Origin: Azadirachta indica
Lineage: Eukaryota > Streptophyta > Magnoliopsida > Sapindales > Meliaceae
NCBI GenBank assembly: GCA_022749755.1
Contig: CM040441.1
Coordinates: forward strand, 3,414,741 to 3,478,740
Reading direction: 5' to 3'
DNA: 64,000 nt
Shown in pieces: positions 13,406-26,100 of the stretch (its first letter is position 1; the number at the start of each line of letters is the position of its first letter). The notes under the pieces are model-generated. The model did no database searches. It was given only the letters and a program-made list of their open reading frames with translations, and had not been told where the DNA came from. The translations under genes were made by a program, and so were the position numbers.

Positions 13406-14551
13406 GGATTAGTAACATATAAGTCCCTAAAGTTTGGTTCATTACCATGATTTGTTTTAGTAATTTTAAAAATAGCTATAAAGTTATAATTTATTGGTAA
13501 ACAATTATTATACCCTTATTTAATAGTAATTAGAAAATTGGCAAATATCTTTTTTATATGGAAAAACAACGGATATCCTCTAAAGTTTTAGAAATGATAA
13601 ATATTTTCTTAAGATATCTAGAAATGACAAATATAGCCTGGAGTTATTATGTAACTATATAAAATGACTATCTTATCCTTATATCATTACAAAACATATA
13701 AATTGAATATTTTAACTCTATAACCATTACATAATAATCAATATATCCTTATGAATTATTTTCAGAATATTTGACTATAAATTTTATAAAATTTTAATTA
13801 CAAATTAATATAAATTATATAAATATTCTTAAAATTATAAATCACACAAATAATTACATATCCCAAATATTTAGATTACATAAATTATATTATTATAATA
13901 TTTTATATATATAAATCCCAAATATTCAAGACTGAATATTAATTTGTCAAAAAATATTTTCAAGATTATGAATAATGTAATTCATATAATCCAAATACTG
14001 AGAATATTTAGCTATAAATTCTTTGAAATTTTTTAATTTTAATTATATAATTATTAAGAATATATTATGAACACATATTAGTTAAAAATTATATTACATA
14101 TATTTCAAATATTGAGAATAAAATTATATAAAGTAATATTAGTTTAGGGACTAATTATTCAAAGTATTGAATTCACAATAATCTAAAAATAAATTGTAAG
14201 GTTATATTGGTCATTATGTATTAGTTACAGAGTTAACATGTTCAATTTATATGTTTTCTAAATATATAAAAGCAAAATAGTTATTTTTCATAGTTACATA
14301 AATAACTTTAAGGGAGTATATATTGTTTTTCAATATTTTAAAAAGTATCTGCCGTTTCCAAAATTTTAGAGGTTATCTGTCAATTTTTTATATAACAAAA
14401 GTATCTGTGAATATTTTAACTACTATTAAATAAGGATATAGATATAGTTATTATTTGATAATAAATTGGGATGTTAAATGCTTTTTTTAAAGAATATTAA
14501 GACTAGTTATATTAATAAACTAAACTTTAAGGACTCATATGTAATTAATCT
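13406..14551. mobile_element. Mutator-like MITE with long TIRs
   Basis: A 1146-bp element with terminal inverted repeats of roughly 350 bp: left arm about 13,406-13,760, right arm about 14,190-14,551. Paired phrases include agtccctaaagttt near the left end against aaactttaaggact near the right end, and cccttatttaatagta against tactattaaataaggat. It is flanked by an exact 9-bp duplication, attattata (13,397-13,405 and 14,552-14,560). Long TIRs and a 9-bp duplication are the hallmarks of Mutator-like elements. There is no transposase frame, so it is non-autonomous. It ends 160 bp before the NAC1 start codon. The AT-rich duplication slightly weakens the boundary call. Confidence 0.8.
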
Positions 14552-14630
14552 ATTATTATATTTGGTGTATATAATTGTTTATTTAGCTAATATTTTAGGC
14601 CGAACGTTTACCCTGAAAATGTATAGTCTA

Positions 14631-14638
14631 CATAAAAG
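14631..14638 (+). promoter_or_regulatory. Possible TATA-like element of NAC1
   Basis: cataaaag lies about 75 bp upstream of the NAC1 start codon, between the MITE end and the gene. It is an imperfect TATA match, proposed only by position. Confidence 0.25.
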
Positions 14639-14711
14639 GGCACATAAGTATCATCTCATATCATTGTCTCTAGCTCTGAGGAAATAATTTCTAGAAATAT
14701 TTATGAGGACG

Positions 14712-16376
14712 ATGGTTACGACGACCATGGTACCAACTGGGTTCAGGTTCAATCCCACAGACGAAGAAGTCATCGAATTGCTGCACAGAAAAGCTTCTGG
14801 GCAGAAAATGCATCTGCATGATCAATTCATTCTTGAAGAAGGCGTATATGAGCTTGATTTACAGCATCTTCAATGTCTGTGATAAGCTTTCTTCTTCCTT
14901 TTAATTATTAAATGCTGTTACTATTGCTTTGCCCTTCTATATGTGAAATTTTTGTTTCTTTTCACTTTGTCTAGGGTTTCTTCTTAATGGGTAATTAAAT
15001 AAACTTTGTTTGATACAACTTCTTGGGTCTTGCAATAGCTGTACTTTTTAATTCGATTAAAGGAAGCTCTTAAGGAGACCAGCAAGCACTTTGATCCCCT
15101 ACTTCCCAGCAGAAATTATTGCGTTGCATGAAACAATTCTCACTAGTTCAAAATTCTTTTAGTATTTTTCATCAAGACAGACCCATGCAACACTGGTCGC
15201 CCTTTCTGTTACCTTCTTCATCATGATCGTCAATTTTGGTTTTTCCTACTTCTCAAAGAAAATTGCTTGCCAACTGTCAAAGAAAACTTTTGTGCAATTT
15301 TCTTTTCTCATTAGGTTAAAAAGAAAAAAACAGTATCCTTGAGTTGTTTTGATTGTCAGTATCTCTATGCACTCATTAGGGGTCATGCTCAAATGTATAA
15401 ATAAAGAAGCTCTTAGTTTTCTACTTTGTTTTTCTTAATTTTTCATATATATATAATATTTAAAAAAAGAAATTAATTCGGATTCTGAATTGAATGGTCC
15501 TTGATTGTATATCTCATATTTCATACATAATTTGCCGAAATTTTTCTTAATCTTTTTGTGATTACAATATACTGAATTATCTATTATAGGGGATCACAAT
15601 GTGACATTATCAAACAATGAAAGATTCTACTACTGCTTGAGAGAGAGTGATTCAAGAGAGGTATTAGGTCAAGGTTGGTGGAAAGCTACTAGCCACTTGA
15701 AGAAAATTTATACTAATTTTAATACCCAACTTCTTGTTGGTTTCAAGAGACCTCTAACATTTCATAGATTCAGAGATGATGGTGATATTGAAAGAAGACG
15801 AAAGAAAGCCATCAAGACTAAATGGATTATGCATGAATACAGTCTTAAATCCTACCCAACGGTTCGTATCTTTCATTCCATGCTTATTTTATTTTCTTCA
15901 ATTGGCAAGTTTGAATGATTTTTTTCTCAAAATTTTCAATATTAGTTAGATTTAGAACTTGAATTGGTGTCAATATATAGCACGTGTTGTAGGAATGGAG
16001 ACTTTGTAAGATCAAATACAAGGGCAAGCCCAGTGCACAAGAAGAGCTGGAGAATTTTAGAAGTGCAAGTTTGCAGCCAGCACAAAACTTGCAGCAAATT
16101 TCCGAAGCCGATTTTCCTCATTCTTTTGGTGCAGAAAACCATCAAAATCAACGATATTCCTCTCAAGTAGTCAATATGTATGGAAATGAACCTTCTAATT
16201 TGGCAGAATTGGACTTGCAGAGGGAAGGAATTGAGAACGAGCTACAACAGCAGATCGCTTTCTATGACCCTTTCTATAATCACTTTGATGATGATCAGCT
16301 TGAGCGATTTGCAGATTCTTCAGAGCAACTATTTCCAAACATTTGGGCTTGGCATGCAGACCAAGATGGGGTTTGA
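14712..16376 (+). CDS. NAC-domain transcription factor (NAC1)
   Basis: Three exons predicted at 14,712-14,874, 15,590-15,861 and 15,993-16,376 with GT/AG borders, giving 272 codons plus stop. NAC proteins are plant-specific DNA-binding transcription factors of the nucleus. Visible NAC subdomains: A as PTGFRFNPTDEEV (residues 8-20); C as GQGWWKATSHLKK (about 81-93); D as LLVGFKRP followed by KTKWIMHEYSL (about 102-140); E as EWRLCKI at the start of exon 3 (residue 146). A basic patch ERRRKKAIK just before WIMHEY may aid DNA binding or nuclear import. The C-terminal 120 residues are Gln-rich and then acidic (FDDDQLERFADSSEQLFP). The intron in subdomain A/B and the one before subdomain E sit where NAC introns usually lie. 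It is a divergent NAC (WKATS rather than WKATG). A broken paralogue lies on the minus strand at 36,733-61,391. Confidence 0.88.
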
Positions 16377-17076
16377 TTGGTCACACCATTAATATTCTTG
16401 ATACGATATTTTCCAGAAATAAGTTCTTCCTTTTAGGTTAGATTTGCAGATAATGCTCATGTAAAAATTGAGAAATTATTTTGAAGGTTACCGATGTTAG
16501 AATTAATTGAGTAATATCTTCTTCCGAGCCTTATTATGAAAGGGATTATCACTTTCATTTAATATTGTTTGTCAAATTTCGTCATTCAAGGTCAAATTTA
16601 TGTTTGAAGTTGTTTAATTTCTTAATTATAGAAAATTTTGAAAATCTTTTTTCCACCGTTCATGGCTGAAATTCATGTTTAAATTTCATTTTTACTTAAT
16701 TTTACCAAACTATAGAAATTTTTATAGATTAGTAGGAAGATAAGATCTAGTTTTCATCCTTTTCTATTTTGTTCATTTAGAAGTCCACGGAATCTGTTAT
16801 ATGATTCATCAATTCTTTATTTCAAAATTTGTCAAGGAAATTAATCTTCAAGTTTAATAGAGATGAGAATGACACATTGAAGAAATGAGATCTTAAGCTA
16901 ATCTTTGGTTTAGTCTCTATTTTCACCATCATGGCTCTAAAAACATACGTATGGAAAAAATTAATACGAAAACAATAGTTTTTTTCACATATACATATAT
17001 TGCTAATGGCTTTTTAACAGCAATAAAGTTGTCACAGATACTTTTGAATCTTTTAAAAAAATCATAGATTTTTAAG
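16377..17076. other. NAC1 downstream region, no gene
   Basis: AT-rich sequence that should contain the NAC1 3' UTR and polyadenylation site. No coding region or clear repeat is visible. Confidence 0.5.
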
Positions 17077-18591
17077 TGGGGATGGTAAAAATCTTCACAA
17101 CAAGGATAATTATAAAAAAATCAGAGATTGAGTCGAGTTCAAAGATGAATTTTCATTCTTATTTTAAAATTGAGTTGGGGACAAGTTCTATCTGAGCCCA
17201 ACTTATTTTCTCGTTATAAACAATGCAATTTAATTTGATTAATTGTGTAAATATCTATTTTATTTAACAAATAATTATAAAAATTTTATAATTCTCATTT
17301 TAGTCAAATAAATCCTTTAAAAAAGTTTATAATTTTTTAATTTAATCAATTAACTCCTTTATAATTATTTACAAAATTTAATCAATTTTAGAATTTTTAA
17401 AATTTATTTTCTTAATAAAAAATTTGTTAAAATAATCAAAAACTAACAAAATTAAGCGAGTTTTAATAACTAAATTTAGAACAATAAATTTTGATAAAAT
17501 AAAAATAATCAATTGATGTCAAACAAAATAATAAATTTGTAGAATTTTGTTTTAATATAATATTATAAGATTATCAAAACAAAGAACTTCTTAAAGTTTT
17601 TTTTTTTAGTTTGTTTTCTTATTTACCAAATAAAATATTTTTCTGTAAAATTATCAAAAAATAAAAACTCTAAAATTTATTTAATATCTTTTCTCTAACT
17701 TTATTAATTCTACCAAAGGCTAAATTTGTTTGAAGTTTTGTTTTCGTTTCATGCTACTCCACCCTTATATTACATAAATTGTCACTTGACCCAATAATTT
17801 TAAACTTGAGATGAAGATTTAAATATTAGTATTTTAACTTTTTATCAATCTATATATACTTAATTAATATAAACTTATGTAATAATATTATATAGCTGCC
17901 ACATGTTTTAATTATGGAAATTTATGATCTTTTTTTTTTTTTTTTTTTTTTGCTTCATGATCTTGAACTTCAAACTTTCTCCTAAATCACTTATCAACTC
18001 GCATGCTACCAACCTCTCTAAGTCAAATTATGCTTAATTAGAAGCCAAAAATATTTTTTCTTTATTTTTTATTTTATTTTTATATCTCTCTTTGATAATT
18101 GCATCTAGAAATCATTAAAATCAAGCATTTGTTACCAATTTTTATTTCAATAACTATTTTTATTCAATAATAGTTATTATATTTGATTTCAATTTTTAAA
18201 TTTTGCAAACAAATATTTGTCATTTATAATATTTTCTATATTTGCATACTACAATATTGTTGCCCTTTTTTTTCTTCAATCACATTGTCTATTAAATTAG
18301 GTATTTGCTAATATAGTGACAAAAATATGTAAACTATTTTTATTTAGGAATTTTGATAAAGAAGTATAAGTGGTGTTGTGGTGAGTGTTGTGGTAGTCCT
18401 TCATGTCTTTAGTTCAACTCCTTAAAATTACAAATATTTTGCTTTATTTTCAGGTCAAATTGGGTTCCACATCGAGTCGGAGCCTTCAGGGATCCTAGGC
18501 CCAAATCCCAACTTGAATGGCGATCCTCCAGTTTATTTGAGGACAAGACCGTGGATTAAGGCCCCGACCCGACCCCCGTTGCCATCCCTAA
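17077..18591. mobile_element. Probable hAT-type non-autonomous element
   Basis: The segment begins tggggatggtaaaaat and ends cccccgttgccatccct, so the ends are imperfect inverted repeats of the GGGATGGCAA type common in plant hAT derivatives. The subterminal right end is GC-rich with repeated cgacccg, also typical. Its length, about 1.5 kb, is close to that of the hAT element at 38,111-39,609. I could not find a convincing 8-bp target duplication, so the limits and the class are tentative. A poly-T run lies at 17,932-17,951. No transposase frame is seen. Confidence 0.5.
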
Positions 18592-19884
18592 TGTTGCCGT
18601 CGTTAATTTTAAAGGTCATTACTTTAGAGAATAATGATCGTCTTTCAACCAAGATTCTTGTTACTTGGTTTCTAGAAGAATATGCTGTTATGAGAGCCTA
18701 GTTTTATGGCCAATGATATATGTGTGCTTTAGAAACCATAGTAAAATATTAAGAATGTACGGCTTAATTGGAAATAAAGTGAACAAGTAAATTAATTAGT
18801 TGAGAAAGTGTTATTTGGGTAAACAAGAGTCTAGGGAAAATTGAGTGGTTAAAAGTTATCAAGTAATAGTGAGCAAGTAAAAATTTTTAAACTTATTTAC
18901 TACATTTCCATTTGTTAACTCTATAAATAGGTGGGCATCACTAATTTGTAATAACAAACTAAAAATCTTAATTTTTCTCATAACAAGACTCTTCATTACT
19001 TTTGGTTTGGAGATTTTATCTTGTTGAACCACATAAAATTTTTGTGTATTGAAAATTATTTTTTGGTCATATTTTTTTTTGTTGTCACCTTGATGCATAA
19101 TGAAATGATATTAGAGCTTGGTTTTATGGTGAAATATTTTGGTCACGCCACATGCGAAGCCCATTCATCACGAATTTTTATATTATCATTCTTAGTATAT
19201 GAATATTTTTAAACTATGAGACAATAAACAAATATAAGTTATGTTTTTGATCTCATATAAAAATCTTCATCTTCTAATCATAAGAGTCATAAATGAATCA
19301 CACATTTCAAACTTACATTATTTTTAAAGATTTTAATATTCTCCACAATGTCAAACATAAATTTCATAACAAATATCTGCAATTAACAAAGTTAGGTTGC
19401 AAGGGACACTAGAAGTAGTTTCACAGTAAGTCCACTGATAATAATATCAACTATAAGTTCATCATCAACTATAAGTTCATCATATAGTCTTGAGTTATTT
19501 ACTTATTTTGAAATCTATTAGAGATTGACCTTTAGAAGTCTTTTGGTTAGAAAAAATTTTAAACCCTAAAAGAACATTAAGGCATTAGTCAGAAATTATA
19601 ATTCTCAATTATACATATAATCAAATAATCTAAGTGAAGACAATGTATACAAATTATACTGCTTGACAATGTTTTGCTAGACCTCACACAATTTGCCAAA
19701 TAGTAAAAAAAGAAAATACACAACTGAAGTCATCAACAAATCAATTGCCACTAGCACACAATGGTTATTAAAAAAAAACATCACAATATAACATTAAAAT
19801 TTTTAAAATAATAAGGATAGTATTCATCATAGTAGAATATGAAGGAATCATATCTTGAGTTATAAGGCATAACTTGGCCTAATT
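18592..19884. other. Intergenic, no gene recognised
   Basis: AT-rich. A short tandem duplication of a phrase reading actataagttcatcat lies near 19,450-19,485. The open frames on both strands near 18,859-19,212 are complementary shadows in low-complexity DNA without domain similarity. Confidence 0.5.
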
Positions 19885-21080
19885 GCAAATTTGCTAGACT
19901 CCCAAAAAGGTAACAAGATTGTTAGATGCGGGTTTTGGCATCTTGCTTCTAACTATATGCAGAAACTTTCGTGAGAGTGGCAAACCGAACCAAAAAACTA
20001 TGTCCATCAACCAACATCTTAGCTTTATGAATGCCTGTGTGAAGAAATCAACAAAATATAACCAATTAAAATTACAATTGTTATGCATTATAATACAAAA
20101 TTTTAAATATCTTACAGAATCCAAATTTCGATATAGAAATTAAACAACTCTGTCATGTTGATGATTTATTCACAATCCTTACATGTGAAATAAGTGTATT
20201 AGGAATTACCAAATATTACATCACCATGTGTGACTTTAGTAGAATTATGCCAATGAGTCTCCTTTTAGGCACAAGTGGTTTGGCAACAGGTTTGATGACC
20301 TTTTGTTGTTTTGATTTTGTTTTCTCTCCACCAACAAACTTCCATTGTTCATCAAGGAGTTTTCTCTTCTTGAAGATTTGTGCATCTTTAGCCATTGTAA
20401 GAATTGGTTTATAAACCTTTTCAATCTTTCGGCCAATTGGGGGGGTCTTTTAGGAGTGTATGATGGGGTTTTGCTTAAGTCCTTTTTTTCATAGTCTTCA
20501 CTGCAGTTATGTCTGCTAAAGACTTCTTCCTTTGGAGATTTTTCCACATTTCTTTATTATGGTTACTCCTCAATCCCAACAATCTAAACCAAATTAGATG
20601 ATATGTTAAATGTGTTAAGCCACAAATTTGTACTTAAAAACATAATTAATAAAGCTGCCAATTCGAAGAAAGGATAAATAACCAAAACAAGCACAAAAAG
20701 GGTAATGAGAAATCATTTTTAAATAAGAAGAATAGATAAATCAAACCCTTGTCAACTAACCTTTCTTTTTTGCAAATTGTTTGGTGATTGTTAGTTAATC
20801 TCTTCAAATGTGAGTAGAACATTAGAAATGGTAACTTCAGTGTTTGTTCAGGAATCTACCCTTGATGTTAGTAATTCAGTTTGCACTGACATTATTTGCA
20901 ATCGTACTCTACTTCCATTTGGGTTAGTGGTTTACAGTATGATGTTTTGTGAAAGTAGTAGTAAGAGGGTAGAACTAATGGCAAAAATTTTGCTAAGCAT
21001 GAGAAAAATTGGAGTCAAATATTTCACAATGCAAACAATGTTGTTTCACTCTTTTTTTTTTTTAATTTTAATTTAACAAA
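19885..21080. other. Unrecognised gene-like block
   Basis: This block has more balanced base composition than its surroundings and overlapping open frames. On the minus strand at 20,245-20,547 the frame is rich in Lys, Arg, Ser and Pro (for example KTPSYTPKRPPQLAERLKRF). A neighbouring minus frame reads KRKLLDEQWKFVGGEKTK and then KPVAKPLVPKRRL. The plus-strand frame at 20,810-21,076 and the frames at 19,894-20,143 have no obvious domain. It could be decayed exons of a basic, possibly nuclear or chromatin protein, or part of a transposon. I do not recognise it and assign no function. Confidence 0.3.
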
Positions 21081-22712
21081 ATAATTAATTACAATATCAT
21101 TAAAACATTATCTTTGGACTATTTAATCAGGAAACAAGACAACACCATTTTATTTGTGATACTTAAGCATCATCGAATACCGATACTCATGTCAATTGTG
21201 AACAAAATATTGCTACACTTTTGTCATTCACAGAAATGATTGCTTTTTCTTTATTTAGCTTAATACTTTTATCAAAGTATTATAGTCATATTATCAGTAA
21301 TAGTCGTATTTCTTGTAGTGGAGCAAACTAATTGTAGAAAGAATCTTGATTTTTTTACCATATTAAATCCATGTTAGTTTTAGGGTTTTGCTATTATGTT
21401 GATGTTATTGAGGAAGAAATATATATAATTTGATTATGTATGTTTTAAGTTGCAATTATTTACATTCCAATTCACTTTCTTTTAGTGGTTAGAAAATACT
21501 TCTTTTTACAATGTCTTCATATGGAATAATTTTTTCTTTCTAGCACATCAATAGGATAGACATCAACTTAATTATATCTAGTAGTGTTTACAATATTCGT
21601 TGGATTATCATTATCATTTCATTAAATAAATTAATAAAAGCATTATAACTTCTAATTTATTGAATTATGAAAAAGTAAGTGATTATTTTCTCAAATATAT
21701 ATTTTATTCTATTTTATGACATATTTTTTTTTTAATATCACAATTATAATCATCAATATTATGTTAAAAATTAATCTAAATATGGTTGCAGTGTAGACAT
21801 TTTATTAAAGTTATGGCCTATCCAGTTACAATACCCGATTTAACATTCGTTGACCGTGTCAAACTAGAATGATATGTACTTCAATGCTAATCTTCCAATA
21901 ATTTTCTTGAATGTACTTGATCATAATCAAATAAACTTTTAAAACTATTCAATTCTTATTATTACTATTAATAACCGAAATAGTATTAAGAATTTAACTC
22001 TAACTTTAAATTTTTTTTATTATAAATTTATTAGGAGTTGAGAGTCGAAATGATTGTATGTTTAGTACTATTTACAAAATTCAGTAATCTACCCTTTATC
22101 AAAAGAAGGTTTACCTAAAAATGTTTTTAAATCAACTCATATTTTATAAAAAACTAACTTACGGGAATCCAACTCACCCACCGAGAGTGAGTTGGATTTT
22201 TGCCATTAGGCGAATGGCCCGATGGCTAACTTTTACTACATTGAAAACATAAAAAATGGAGATTGAAAATTTTCACTCTTCAACATTTCATAAGATGCTA
22301 CTAGAGGAAGGAATTTTAACGTTAACAATTACAAAATTCATGAACAAGCAAACGTGTCGTCAAATCCAAAATGTTTTTTTTTTTCTTGAACCCTTTTATC
22401 TTTTTCACATTGCTTTTCTTTTTAAAAGTACTTTTATGTTTGCCCTTTTTCTGTTGAATCAATTATTGTTATATGCTTGCCTTTATGACAAATTCTAGAA
22501 TTTCTTTTTGGTTTTTGTTCTTTTTCTTTTCAGTAATGTTCATGAAAAAGAGGTGGGAAAAGTGAATAAAAGAGAGAAACACAGTGAATAAAAGAGATGT
22601 GATATTAAAGATTGGAGAAGGAAAGATGATAAAAGCTTATGATAACCTTTAAGGGCTTTTTTTCAACGAGTATGCTCTTTAGTAGTTCGTGCAAAATTGT
22701 GACTATTATTTT
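21081..22712. other. AT-rich intergenic with a small hairpin
   Basis: No gene recognised. A perfect 11-bp stem (atccaactcac at 22,167-22,177 with its complement at 22,187-22,197) encloses a 9-base loop. The frame at 22,256-22,498 is hydrophobic low-complexity sequence without similarity. Confidence 0.45.
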
Positions 22713-23399
22713 TTTTTAATTTTTAGTTAATTCACTTATTTATTAATGATTTTTATAAATAATCTCAACTTTTTTAAAAATCATCAATAGTATCCTTTTT
22801 AATAGTAAATCACTGTTAAATATAATAAAAAATAATAAAATGACACATTTACTCTTACTCTAATTAATACTATGTATGCAAAGATAAAAATAATCGTATA
22901 TAATAGAAGGATAAAATTAATCCTATATGTATAATTTGTAATGTATATTTTTATTAAAAAATAAATTATTTATATTTATATAATTAAATGAATTATTATT
23001 ATTATACAATATATTATATATCAAAATTAACCCTCATGTGAAATTAATTGATTAAAAGGAATATCAAATTAATTTTTCATTCTATTAAATTAATTAAATT
23101 TTTTCAGTTTTCTATTTTTTAAGAGATTACTTTAATTTAATTATATATATAAATAAATAAATTATCTTTTCTAACAAAATATACATTACAAACCATACAT
23201 ATAGGATTAATTTTGTCTTTTTATTATAAAGGTTATTTTTTTCTTTGTACATAGTAATATCTTCATTTTTATTACATGATTATACTTGAATTATCTATTA
23301 TTAAGTAGCGTATTTAACGTTATTTAATCCGTTTTAAATAATTATTTTACTTTTTAAATATTTTAATTTTATTTTATAAGTACTAACTTGTTTTAACAT

Positions 23400-24560
23400 G
23401 AAAGGCATGAAAACGGAGAATAAAAGCATATTCACTGCCTATTCGTCGAAATCACAAAGTTTTATTCTTGGGGATCAAAATGCAAGCAAATAAGGACTAT
23501 AATGAACAAACATCAAAATAGAAATCAAAATTCAAAATAATCAAAAGAAAGATGATCCAATTGAAACATGCCACAAGATTTGCCACTGTTTGGCAGAATC
23601 ATTGGCGCGCCCGTGCCATGCCTTCTGCCCTCGCGCCAAAAAAAACGCTAGTTGGAATTAAGTTTGACAATTTTTTATATGATTTTTGACCCTTAAATTA
23701 CTAATAAATGACTAGATCTAATGGATATTAGTTTTTCATTTTTTTTAAAAGATTAACCACCATGAACCATCTTTAGAAAATAGAGTTTTAGAGAGAGAAG
23801 AGAGGGGGAGAGAAAAATCTAGAGAGAGAGAGAGATGCATTTGGAAGAAGAGGAAGATGGAAGTTTGATATCTTAAAAGAAAAGGCTCTCTAAATTATAA
23901 TTTTATCTCTTTCCTCGTCTTATTTTTTCTTGAATTGAACAAATTACTGTTTTATTCGTTCTTATTTTTTTTTTCTTGAATTTGAACAAATTAAACTGAT
24001 TTTTATTTAACTATTGTGTTGTTTTTATTTTTATTTTATTGAAATTTGTTATGATGATTAATGTTTTTAAATATTTGGATTTGAACATAAATATATAAAT
24101 TTTAATTAGAAATGAATATCATTTCACTAAATTTGTAATACACTTCCATTTAATTAATTTCGCATAGAGATGTAGTGAATTATTAAGTGCGAAGTAGTTT
24201 CGACTGATTTTGAGAGAGACTGTCAAATAGATTAAGATAATTAACTAGTAATGTAGATATTAAATTAGAGTAACATGAATTGATGAATTAAATGCAATTA
24301 ATTAAGATGAAATCATTCGCCCTAGATTGTTCCATTAATTTGTATCTTTTAATTAATTTATTAAGTAATTAATTTTTGTTTATTTTACTTTCTCACTCAA
24401 AATATTTCAATTTCTTTAAATAAATTCAAAATTTATTATTTTCAGTACTTAATTGAGTAGCATTTCTTGTGGGATCGATATCTTCTTATCATTATATTAT
24501 TTGTTATGATTCCTCTGTACTTGTGGGTATCACACACACATTACACGAATCATAAAACAC
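23400..24560 (+). mobile_element. LTR-like segment of a Ty3/gypsy-type element
   Basis: A segment with a GC-rich patch at 23,600-23,640 (ggcgcgcccgtgccatgcc), an (AG)n tract at 23,790-23,835 and, near 24,470-24,530, a leader-like phrase gtgggatcgatatc followed by acttgtgggtatcaca. Such combinations occur in plant gypsy LTR and leader regions. No paired LTR, target duplication or coding region was found, so this rests on general resemblance and is tentative. Confidence 0.3.
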
Positions 24561-25299
24561 ATGTTATTAATTGCAGTAAAGATAAATGTATTATTTTATC
24601 ATTTTTTATTATCTTTAACGGTGATTTACTGTTAAAGGGGTACTGTTAATATGTTTTGAAAAGTTGAACTTATTTGTAAAGATTGTTAATAAAATAATAC
24701 ATAAAATTGAAAATTACACTATTTTTTTTTCCTAATTCTGGGCTTCGCAGTTTTTAAGAATGTGAGCATGAATTTTGAACTTAATTAGCAATTTTGTCCT
24801 AATGATAGGTAGTAGAGATCATTGACTTCGTAGAACACAATTGAAATTCTTCATAAATGATTTGGCAGGATAGATACGATTATGTTAGCAGGGTAATTTT
24901 GGCTGTGATTATTAGCACTCCATAAGTGTTAATTAGTACTTATAAATTGTTAAATTATGCATTTGGCAAATTTTGATAAAAATATTTTTTAAAAAAATTT
25001 TAACACTTAAAGTAATTATTTGATTAGCTAAAATTTGATACTTTCCTAAATTAATACTTCAAATACTTAAAAGAATAGCATTTGTATAATTAATAAAAAT
25101 TTTATTTTTCTTAAAATATCTCTGAACAGATTTAAAAAAATTATATTTTTTCAATTAATTAGTTAATTTTTTAAGTTTTATTCTTCTTTTTAAGAAATTA
25201 CTTTAATTTAATTATATATACAAATAATTTTTTTTTTTCTAACAAAATATACATTACAAATTATACATATACGATTAATTTTGTTATTTTATTATATAA

Positions 25300-25640
25300 A
25301 GTTGTTAGACCTCATGTTTTCACGCCTCATATCTTGAAAAAATTTTCCTACCCCATTAGACATTAATTTTCTTCCCTACGCTATGCAGGTTGGGGCCCCG
25401 AAAAAGAAAGCTTTTTTGACCATTGGATCTAAAACCAGTTAATAAAAATAGAGTAAGTCTGAAATTACTAACTTTTTATTAAAATCTTGTCAAAATTAAA
25501 ATTTTGAGAGACTTAATTAGAAGAAAAAAAAATATATATATATATCATCAAAGAGAAAGCAAAAACAAAGGAAACTTCTTCCTTTTTTCACATATAAACA
25601 AATTTATTAGTTGATATTCGATGAAAAAATTTAATATCAA
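25300..25640 (+). repeat. Direct repeat, left copy
   Basis: About 340 bp matched by 27,890-28,230 in the same orientation. Shared landmarks: cccattagacattaattttc, aagaaagcttttttgacc with attggatcta, and acaaatttattagttgatatt. The two copies enclose about 2.2 kb without coding frames. They could be LTRs of a non-coding retroelement (TRIM/LARD-like) or a dispersed duplication. TG/CA ends were not identifiable. Confidence 0.6.
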
Positions 25641-25729
25641 TAGTTGTCGTCATATGTGGAAAAAGACAAAAAGCAAATTTCTTATAATTTAAGAAGTTAT
25701 TACAACGAAAAAAACTTCATGCTATACCA

Positions 25730-26100
25730 GAAGGTATGTATTTGTATTAAATGCAGTTTAAAATATTTGATTTTGATGAATAAACATTTGAAAATATTTT
25801 TGTTTGTATTAATTATATACATGGATTAAAAATTTAATCTTCATAACAAAATATTTGAGTATATATTTATTTTTATTTGTACTAATTGTATATTTGATCT
25901 TGATATAAAGTATTTGAGTATCTATTAATTTACTTTTATTTATATTAATAGCATATAAGATTTAAAATATTTAATCTAGTATTTGAGTTTGTATTAATTT
26001 ATTTTTATTTTTATTAATTGCGCATATGGTTTAAAATATTTGATTATACATTTATTTTTATTTGTATTAATTGCATGTATGGTTAAATATTTGATAGAGT
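25730..26100. repeat. AT-rich minisatellite, degenerate units of about 70 bp
   Basis: Roughly five imperfect tandem units containing tatttga, then tttatttttatttgtattaattg, then a variable catatgg box. The units diverge strongly from each other. Two related units with gtaatattgttggttgatgg and ataatattgttgggttatg follow at 26,115-26,180. Confidence 0.6.
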
